Source: Pyrenochaeta sp. MPI-SDFR-AT-0127
Lineage: Eukaryota > Ascomycota > Dothideomycetes > Pleosporales > Cucurbitariaceae
Length of the DNA stretch: 64,000 bases
Reading direction: 5' to 3'
Assembly (NCBI GenBank): GCA_020747015.1
Contig: JAGTJM010000014.1
Span: 1 to 64,000 of the forward strand
The translations under genes were made by a program, and so were the position numbers. This document shows, piece after piece, positions 57,522 through 64,000 of this stretch (position 1 is the first letter of the stretch; each line of letters starts with the position of its first letter). The notes under the pieces were generated by a model. It did not search any database. It had not been told where the DNA came from and saw nothing but the letters and a program-made list of their open reading frames with translations.

Positions 57522-59366
57522 CTACACGGCCACGCCCCGTCTCTTCCAGCCTCCCGGTCCTCTCCAGGCCCACACCCACAGACCCATTGCGATCCAGACC
57601 GAGATGGCCATTGCCCAGAATGTCGATGCATAACACGCCTTGCCGTGGCACAGCACATCGTCTGGATCTCGCTCGATACCTACAGCGTTGCGTGCAGCCC
57701 TTTGGTACACAGTCGCATAGACCGCACCCCAGACTGTCGCTCCAGCTGCTGGCGTCATAGCTAGTATGCCCCAGTTGGTACCAAAATTCTCGACGCCCCA
57801 TACCACCGAGACGACAATGGGTGTCAGGCTAAAGACGGCGCCGTAGCCTGCACCGATGAGCGCAGAAACGGCGGCAAAGCGGGAGGCATGATTTTGCACC
57901 CAGCCGCTTGCAAGAAGGATTTGTCCCAGAGACAGAATGAATGCAAATGTCAATAGGAACGTGATGCGGGATATGGTAAGCCTACGCGGGTGGTCCAGCG
58001 GTGGTAGGGAGGACAAGGAGTTTGCAACTGAGTCTGGACCGCGACGGTGCTGGTTCGACGGCGCTATAGGGGCAAGTAAATCCGACAGCGTGCCAGTAAT
58101 CACGCGAGCGAGGGTAGAGGTTACAGCGACAATGGAGACGTGAGTCGCGGGCGACGTATTCGTGGATACGTGTGGAGGAGTGAGGGTATTGATGATGGTT
58201 CCAAGATTGTTGATGAACGCTTCTCCAGGTCCAGTTACGAGGACGAAGCCTCCAGCAAGCCACCACATTGTGGGATCCATGATGTAACGACGAGTCTCCT
58301 CATTGAGCAACCATGTCTTCTTCCGTGCTTCCTCTTCCGCCTTTGCTTTCAAACGTTCAGCTTCGGATTGCAGGAAGTCAAAGGTTGAGTCGGACAGGTC
58401 ATGCGTTGCCATTGTGCCGTAACCGTGATGATGAGCGGCCTGTGTGAAGAATTCGTCATGAGCCAGCAGGCCAGATCTCTCTAGTTGATCGATTGCCTCA
58501 TCAATCATCTCTTCCTCATCCATGATGCGCAGCGTGAAGAAACCGACTGTGCCTACGCTGAGCAATAGAATGCCCAAGAACAAGAAAAAGCGGAAGACGT
58601 CTACATCTCCCTTGCTACCATCTGTGTTCCTCACGTAAAGCAATCGACTTGCAACCTGGCTCTGCCACATGCCGCTCAGACCGAAGGCAGCAATGGGCAA
58701 TGCCAGCGCAAGGCCCTTGGAGTTCCCACGGCCAAAGTTCTTGGCGCATGTTGTCACTGCAGACAGATACATGCAGCTCGTGCCGGTGCCAATCGCGAAG
58801 AATGCCAGAACCATGACGCTGAACGGCCAGCCATGGCCTCCTGCAGACGGGGGAGGCCCGCTCTTGTATGCAAAGGCAGCCAACAGGTATCCAAAGCCAA
58901 AAAGGACGCCAGAAAGAGCGGAGGGGAATCCTGGCCCAAGACGGTCGCAGAGATATCCGAACAGAGGGACGAGGAGGTAGAGACCGAGCTCGGCACCAAT
59001 GGAGACAATGTTGACCTGAACCTGTGTGTAGTGCAGGTTCGACTGGAACAAGTGGCCGTAGAGGGAGTATGCAGTGATGCTACCAGCGCATAGGCAGTTG
59101 ACAATGGCCCAGGCAAAGCTCAGCCATCGCGCAACTACGCGCTGCAGGCGCTCGCGGTCGCGCTCCATGATGCCCTCGGCAACCTGTTCGAAGAAGCTGC
59201 CGGCGTAGCTCGTGTCCTGGCTCTGGCTCTGGCTCTGGCGATGCGAGTCGGTGTCGTCGTCGGGGGCTAGGAGGGGACGGCGCGGCGAGTGTGGTGGCAG
59301 GTAGTCGAGCTTGTCGATGCCTGCGATGCCATTGCCGCTGTTTCGCTTCGAGGATGACGAAGACAT
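57522..59366 (-). CDS. MCH1: MCH1-type MFS transporter (monocarboxylate-permease homologue)
   Basis: Membrane transporter related to monocarboxylate permeases/nodulin-like MFS proteins; in yeast Mch1 is vacuolar and its substrate unknown. Single exon, start at 59366 (MSSSSSKRNSG), 614 residues, normal for the family. An N-terminal cytoplasmic region has a SQSQSQSQ microsatellite (59216-59240). Helices begin at about 85 (WLSFAWAIVNCLCAGSITAYSLYG) and the family motif LGPGFPSALSGVLFGFGYLL follows. A long central loop (about 285-360) is charged. The second half has MWWLAGGFVLVTGPGEAFINNLGTI, RVITGTLSDL (the MFS D-R loop), and ends in a Trp-rich helix. The frame stays open upstream to 60170, but that part lies over RRP42 on the other strand and is not coding. 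Confidence 0.87.
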   Translation of the reverse strand: MSSSSSKRNSGNGIAGIDKLDYLPPHSPRRPLLAPDDDTDSHRQSQSQSQDTSYAGSFFEQVAEGIMERDRERLQRVVARWLSFAWAIVNCLCAGSITAYSLYGHLFQSNLHYTQVQVNIVSIGAELGLYLLVPLFGYLCDRLGPGFPSALSGVLFGFGYLLAAFAYKSGPPPSAGGHGWPFSVMVLAFFAIGTGTSCMYLSAVTTCAKNFGRGNSKGLALALPIAAFGLSGMWQSQVASRLLYVRNTDGSKGDVDVFRFFLFLGILLLSVGTVGFFTLRIMDEEEMIDEAIDQLERSGLLAHDEFFTQAAHHHGYGTMATHDLSDSTFDFLQSEAERLKAKAEEEARKKTWLLNEETRRYIMDPTMWWLAGGFVLVTGPGEAFINNLGTIINTLTPPHVSTNTSPATHVSIVAVTSTLARVITGTLSDLLAPIAPSNQHRRGPDSVANSLSSLPPLDHPRRLTISRITFLLTFAFILSLGQILLASGWVQNHASRFAAVSALIGAGYGAVFSLTPIVVSVVWGVENFGTNWGILAMTPAAGATVWGAVYATVYQRAARNAVGIERDPDDVLCHGKACYASTFWAMAISVWIAMGLWVWAWRGPGGWKRRGVAV

Positions 59367-59721
59367 GCCAGGGGACGTGTGACAAGGTGGCAGGGTCGCG
59401 TCGATCAGAGAACCATGGCTGCCTGCTGATAATGATATATGTTTCAAGAGCGACCGGAAGGGATTGCGGCTGCCGAGCACGCAAGCAAGGAAATGAGGCT
59501 CCTCGAGGGTACACGGCCAGCGGTCTAAGCGACGGGCAGCGGACAGCACTTGGACTGCAGGATGGTGTTGTCGCGGGAACCTGACGCCATGCCCGCCGCG
59601 AGTGACGCTGCCGTCCGCCAATAGCCGACGCCCACTAGTAAGATATCGAAACAAAGGCTCAAGAAAATGATCGAGAGCAAACATACCGTCTCGACCACCC
59701 GTTAGCCGCACAACCGACGCA
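59367..59721. promoter_or_regulatory. Bidirectional promoter MCH1/RRP42
   Basis: 355 bp between divergent starts. No clear motif found. Confidence 0.5.
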
Positions 59722-60851
59722 ATGGCTCCGCAGCAGGCCGCCCTCGTGAACCTGTCGCCGGCCGAGCTGTCGTTCCTGCGCTCCACCCTGTCGCAAACAC
59801 CGCCCATTCGCCTCGATGTCACCAAAGGGCCACGCGACTTTCGCTCCATGCGCGCAGAGTACGACGTCCTGCCCAGCGCAAATGGAAGTGCACGCATCGC
59901 TCTCGAGGACGGGACCGAGGCGCTTGTAGGCGTCAAGGCAGAGGTCGAGAGGTCACCGCAGCGGCCGGCGCTGCGAGAGCACGAGGATGTCCCCATGGGA
60001 AATGGCGAAGACACCGATGAAAGCAAAGGCAAGGGACAAGACTCGTGGGTCGAGATGAGCGTCGAGATTCCAGGGTTCCGCGAGGACGATGCCCTGCCTG
60101 TGTTCCTAGCCTCAATGCTCACCGAGAGCTTGCTTGCGAGTGGGGAGCTCAGAGACCGACTATACATCAACAGGCGGTTTCACTGGAAGGTCTATGTTGA
60201 TGTGAGTTACTCTATCTTTCCTGCTGCCGCCATGCTGACGAGAAGCAGATCCTGCTCCTATCTCCACCACTATCCTACCCGCTCGCCCTGCTCTCCATGA
60301 CCACCCACCTCGCACTCCTAACCACTCGGCTCCCTGCCCTCAAGTCCGAGAAAGACGAAGACCCACTCTTCGACGATGATTGGGACGCGTCCGTACCTCT
60401 ATACCACAAGCCCGCCGGCAAGAGCTCCAGCACTTTACAAGGCAAGCCACCGGTCATCATACTCGCAATGGCCGTGGGCGCAAACATCATCTTCGATCCC
60501 TGCAAAGAAGAGCTTGCAGTCGCAGACGCCGTTCTAGCCATCGCATGTACAAACTCTACATCCTCAGCTAGTGGTGCACGAATCGTCTCTATACGGTCTA
60601 TCGATCCTCCATCTCATCTTACTCCGCCTGGTGTCCCGAACTCTATGAATTCTGCCACTGGCGGGACCGTCCCGACGTCTAGTGCCGATGCACTGACACA
60701 ACGAGAGCTATTGGCAAATTCGGGGGTCTGGACACCTCCGCGGGGTGGCATGAAACGAGGCTTGATCTCACAAGTGACCAAGACTGTGGTCGAGAAGGGT
60801 GGGGTAGCTGAGGAGGTTATCAGTGCATTGGCAGCGATTGAGGTTGGCTGA
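59722..60851 (+). CDS. RRP42: Exosome complex core subunit RRP42
   Basis: RNase PH-fold ring subunit of the RNA exosome (3'-5' RNA processing and decay, nucleus and cytoplasm). Exons 59722-60201 and 60249-60851, intron 60202-60248 (GTGAGT...GCAG, 47 bp); 360 residues. Landmarks: LSPAELSFLRSTLSQTPPIRLD, FRSMRAEYDVLPSANGSARIALEDGTEALVGVKAEV (the RNase PH first domain), and, after the splice (VYVD-ILLLSPPLSYPLALLSMTTHLAL), the second domain with FDPCKEELAVADAVLAIAC. Catalytic phosphorolytic residues are not conserved, as in other eukaryotic ring subunits. It is longer than yeast Rrp42 owing to low-complexity inserts at about 95-120 and 265-290. No frame anomalies. Confidence 0.87.
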
Positions 60852-61146
60852 AGTGGATGACATAGCATGAGAAGACACATGCTAATATCTGAGAACGTAG
60901 TGGAAGGGTGGAGGCTAGAATCGCGAAAGCACCAAGCCTCGAAAGCCTCGTGAAAACAATCGGCTATTTCGGGCTGTCGTAGTGCCCGGCTCGACATGTT
61001 TCGAATGGGCATCTTCCCACCCCCACATACCGAGCTATCATTTGTCGCAAAACACCGACAACAAAAGCTGATAGGACGGAGACGCGACTCCCTAGCGCTA
61101 ACTCATCGCAATTTATATACAATTTGAGGGTAAGCAGACAATCCAA

Positions 61147-62270
61147 TCAAGAATGCCTCATTACCTTCGCTATCCTTGCCCTCACAATCATTTCATCAAC
61201 AGTCGCCATAAAGTCCACCAGCTTGACGCCTGTCTCATCCCTGATTATGATCTCTCCTCTCTGGCCTGCGAACTGCCACAGCCCAGCCTGTACACTCCAA
61301 TGCCCACCATCCGCATACTCACACTGTACTTTGATTTCCTTGACAGGTGGTGTGCATACAAACATGTTCTGCCAGCACAGATCATGGGTGGCGCGTGCAT
61401 CGACCAGATACTGATTGTTGAACTGCTTGATACATCGAGTTAACATGTCCTTCCAGCACAAAGCACTGGTGGCGCGTGTATCGACCTGATTCTGGTCGTA
61501 GAACTGCTGAAGACACCGAGTAAAACCATATGACTTTTCGCACCACCCTGCCCTATCGCTATGGCATTGTCCTGTAATGACAAAAGATGATGATGTTGTA
61601 TGCAGTAGGTTTAGAAATGAAGATGTGTCGCCACAATTCCACATCCTTTCCATGGTCGGCGATCAATCTATGCATCTCGCCCCCTCTGTGGCTAGGATTC
61701 GACACAGCTTGTTTGTCTGCACTCCTTAGCTGTGCGTCCAACAAACTATACATCGCCGCCCGAGGCTTCGGATACACATATCAATTTCTTCGAGGATAGG
61801 ATTGGCGGTCACGCTATCTCCTAGTGATCTGGGGCTGTTCAAGTCTACAAGGCTGATGTTACCCAGAAATTGAACGTGGCCATTGGGGAATCTTCAGGAT
61901 CGAAAATCCTCTCGCGATTGAGGGGCGCGATGAAAAGCGCCTCATACAAGGGGTTCTAGTCTTCAGGCATACTGTGCTTCCAAAAGCTACAGACGCAGCG
62001 ACATTTGAGAAGGCTCCAAAAGTCTTGATAGAGGCATTTCTGCTGGAGAAGTTCGATGGGTAGCATGTTCCAGCCGCTCCGCAGTTTTCTCTCTTGTCCA
62101 ACATGTATCTGTAACACATTATGTACTGAGCTGGGAGGCTCAAGCTGGCGACCGATGCCTGTCCTGTGTCCTCTCAAACTATGCTGTGTTGGCCTTGAGT
62201 TCGATCGGCCGAATGTGAGTCTCGTTGTAGCAAACGTGCAATGCAACCACAGGAGCAATGGAGGTGCTTT
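61147..62270 (-). pseudogene. Decayed tandem copy of the F-box gene
   Basis: Direct comparison with the intact F-box gene next door (62381-63223) shows matching pieces in the same order. MLPIELLQQKCLYQDFWSLL (about 62070-62010) mirrors QLPVEVLQHIFSQLDFWTLL. It is followed by FWKHSMPED, an in-frame TAG at about 61958-61956, then PLYEALFIAPL mirroring PLLQEILYLKP. Further on, LCWQNMFVCTPPVKEIKV mirrors SWRDMLVSMPPLRELRL. Several frame changes and stops separate them. The 3' piece (61653-61147) is still open for 168 codons and contains an 81-bp tandem duplication. It could be transcribed, but no full F-box protein can be read. Confidence 0.7.
61361..61522 (-). repeat. Two-copy 81-bp tandem duplication, in frame (27 residues)
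   Basis: Bases 61361-61441 and 61442-61522 are two diverged copies; shared blocks such as CCAGCACA, GGTGGCGCGTG and AACTGCT recur exactly 81 bp apart. Because 81 is a multiple of three the frame is kept. Protein units: ...QQFYDQNQVDTRATSALCWKDM and ...KQFNNQYLVDARATHDLCWQNM. Confidence 0.85.
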
Positions 62271-62380
62271 TTAGTTGCCTTTATAGCCCCCGGAGAGTAA
62301 TTAGCATGCCGATTGGACAACCAACTCCAAATCCGTACCAAAGTCTTTTGGATCACGTGACGGGTACCGCCTTTGATCTG

Positions 62381-63223
62381 TCAGCCTTGTTCAGAACTCC
62401 ACGCCCATTCTTCCATGACCCTGAAAAAAGTGCCCAGCCGTATCCCTTCCTCACCCTCACCGACACTCAGAACCCGATACACATTCCTCTCCTTCCCATG
62501 CCGAAGTCTCAGTTCCCTTAAGGGCGGCATGGAAACCAACATGTCTCTCCACGAGCCTGCTTGCTCGTCCTCTGCTCCCTTCCATGCTTTGCTACTGAAG
62601 TAGCTGCAATCTATATACGTGTTCAAGTTCACGATGACTGGATGGAACACAATCTCTGAGCTGGTTCGTATGAGGCCAGTACATCTCCGTGACATGCTGA
62701 ATTCCTTTCTTGTTTTCAGTATTTTTGAATATCCTGAGAGCTGCCTGTCAGAATCAACCCACTTAATGGCGATATCAAAGTCAAAGTCAAACGTCGCTGG
62801 GACTGAGCTGTAGATCTGCAAGCCCCGGCTCGGCTTCAGATACAGGATTTCCTGAAGCAAAGGTGAGTCTCCAGGAATCAGCTCGTTCCAGAGACTAGAA
62901 ACGCATTGAATATGGAGCAACGTCCAGAAATCGAGTTGAGAAAAGATGTGTTGCAAGACTTCAACGGGGAGTTGGTTGATACCTGCGCTACGCTGGGGCG
63001 TGGTTGCGAACATTTGGCGCATTTTCTCCGTATATCTTGCAGTGCTGCTTCTTCGCTCATCCCGAGATGTCCTACGGCTACTACTTAGGCTGAAAGAATC
63101 ATCGTCCTGTCGGTGAGGCGTACTATCAAGCTGATTGAAGTTTGCTGGCTTACGCTTCGTTGTCTCCTTCAGCATGTCGGAGAAGCGTGCGAACGCCGAG
63201 ATCGGCGGGTGACGTGGTTCCAT
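62381..63223 (-). CDS. F-box protein
   Basis: Likely substrate-recognition subunit of an SCF ubiquitin ligase. Single exon, 280 residues; start at 63223 (MEPRHPPISAFARFSDML) fits. Residues 1-75 are Ser/Arg-rich and disordered. The F-box is at about 82-118: INQLPVEVLQHIFSQLDFWTLLHIQCVSSLWNELI (LP at the start, the conserved V-L-x-x-I-F, and the C-V-S-S-L-W end). It is followed by a beta-rich region of the kind common in Dothideomycete lineage-expanded F-box families (PLLQEILYLKPS). No WD40 or LRR substrate domain is recognisable. A decayed tandem copy lies just downstream. The family is prone to birth and death; the target is unknown. Confidence 0.8.
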   Translation of the reverse strand: MEPRHPPISAFARFSDMLKETTKRKPANFNQLDSTPHRQDDDSFSLSSSRRTSRDERRSSTARYTEKMRQMFATTPQRSAGINQLPVEVLQHIFSQLDFWTLLHIQCVSSLWNELIPGDSPLLQEILYLKPSRGLQIYSSVPATFDFDFDIAIKWVDSDRQLSGYSKILKTRKEFSMSRRCTGLIRTSSEIVFHPVIVNLNTYIDCSYFSSKAWKGAEDEQAGSWRDMLVSMPPLRELRLRHGKERNVYRVLSVGEGEEGIRLGTFFRVMEEWAWSSEQG

Positions 63224-63800
63224 CTTTACACACGATTTCGAACTTCTATCGTGAGCTCTCCAATCTGTCGGGATATCGATCGTCGATATACTGGAAGGAC
63301 CGATGTGAACCGATGCGCCGGAACATGCGGTGTCAGAGTACAGGGAAGCCTTGCGAAATGGTAGAAGGGCGATTGACAGGGGAGATTAGGCCTCTGTTAT
63401 AGCATGAAACTGGCAACGGATACAAGAAGCTTTATTAATTCGCTTTATGTCGAGAAAAACACGGTTAGAAAAGACGAGAAAATCATTGCAGATAGAGACA
63501 CACGCGTTTAGTGTTGGCCGTTTCAGCTGACATGTCAAACGCGCTAACTGAAAGTAGACGAGTGGGTAGCATGCATGGGTCTAATTTAAGACAACACAAG
63601 CCTTCTTGAATCATAAAAGTCTTTCATATTAAGGACTAACAAATGCCTTACCACGAAATATATGTTGTAGTGATTCAGTATATACAGTGGTGAATTCGTT
63701 CATGCGGAGAGCAAGACGCTATAAACTCAAATCCGGGGTATCTTGATGCTTCTGATGTTATGTTTCCTTCGCTCTCGCTTTGCTCGCTCTGTTCCATAAT
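63224..63800. other. Intergenic, F-box gene 5' region
   Basis: 577 bp, AT-rich, without open frame of note. It includes the 3' flank of the kinase gene at the right edge. Nothing else recognised. Confidence 0.6.
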
Positions 63801-64000
63801 TTATACTTTCAGTAATTGAACCAGCTCTACTATCGCATTCTTTACCTCATCGCAGTTGATCCGTTGCTGCTCATCCATCTGCACCATATCGCTGAGTAAC
63901 TTTTGCACTCCACTTCCTGCGTCTCCATAATCCTGGGCGAAGCTGTCTGGAAACTTTCCTTGACGAAGATCTGTCAGTGCAGCAATGCGCTCCATCCTTG
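63801..64000 (-). CDS. C-terminal end of a protein kinase, eIF2-alpha-kinase-like (cut by right edge)
   Basis: About 66 residues visible, the 5' part lies beyond the window. MERIAALTDLRQGKFPDSFA resembles the region after helix G of eIF2-alpha kinases (GMER-x3-L-x2-L-R-x-G-x-FP). LLSDMVQMDEQQRINCDEVKNAI is the kinase helix H/I end, with Arg of the usual RP position seen as R-I. The frame ends soon after (VQLLKV), so no HisRS-like domain follows, unlike Gcn2; an HRI-like kinase or a divergent kinase would fit. Family placement is tentative because no catalytic motif is in view. Confidence 0.55.
   Translation of the reverse strand, partial: RMERIAALTDLRQGKFPDSFAQDYGDAGSGVQKLLSDMVQMDEQQRINCDEVKNAIVELVQLLKV

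Noticed and set aside
59367..60170. N-terminal extension of the MCH1 frame
   Set aside because: It runs through the promoter and antisense to RRP42; homologues begin at the MSSSSSKRNSG start (59366).

Overview
This window is nuclear DNA of a filamentous ascomycete, most likely a Dothideomycete (Pleosporales is my best guess; the sequence alone does not settle it). The genes are spaced a few hundred bases apart on both strands. They carry short spliceosomal introns (about 44-160 bases, GT...AG, often with a CTAAC/CTGAC-like branch point just before the acceptor). Several families are typical of filamentous fungi: Zn(II)2Cys6 regulators, a PTH11-like rhodopsin-fold membrane protein, an MCH1 transporter, a SIN scaffold and F-box families. 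All exon borders were read by hand from splice signals and frame continuity; none has been checked against transcripts.

Layout. 1-4.7 kb is a looser segment: the 5' end of a sugar transporter (cut by the left edge), an F-box-like hypothetical gene, and a very short Zn2Cys6 protein. 4.7-24.7 kb is conserved housekeeping: DNA ligase I with a split PCNA-binding box, divergent MIX23/Cid2, ribosomal protein uL1, CAF40/CNOT9 of CCR4-NOT, KIN1-type kinase, divergent GPATCH1-like splicing factor, an omega-like GST, a conserved protein in which I see an unrecognised FAR1/AFT-like zinc finger, and eIF3h. 24.9-36.2 kb looks like an accessory block: a frameshifted RNase H gene, a lineage-restricted HExxH protein, a 554-residue unknown, a Zn2Cys6 regulator that has lost its first zinc ligand and its C-terminus, a cysteine-rich secreted (effector-like) protein, and a 2.5-kb gene-free stretch. 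36.2-60.9 kb returns to conserved genes: class 1A-like dihydroorotate dehydrogenase, KCS1 inositol hexakisphosphate kinase, a large disordered unknown, the SIN scaffold Cdc11/Nud1, an UNC-45/She4 myosin chaperone, a PTH11-like membrane protein, MCH1 and exosome RRP42. 60.9-64 kb holds an F-box gene, a decayed tandem copy of it containing an 81-bp duplication, and the 3' end of an eIF2-alpha-kinase-like gene cut by the right edge.

How the genes relate. Most are unlinked housekeeping functions; I see no biosynthetic cluster, CRISPR array, tRNA, rRNA or intact transposon. Head-to-head pairs (LIG1/MIX23, KIN1/GPATCH1, eIF3h/RNase H, the 754-residue unknown/cdc11, MCH1/RRP42) probably share promoters. 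The strongest leads for new biology are the zinc-finger inference at 21.3-22.9 kb, the 24.9-36.2 kb block with its effector candidate and decaying regulators, and the F-box duplication/decay at 61-63 kb.
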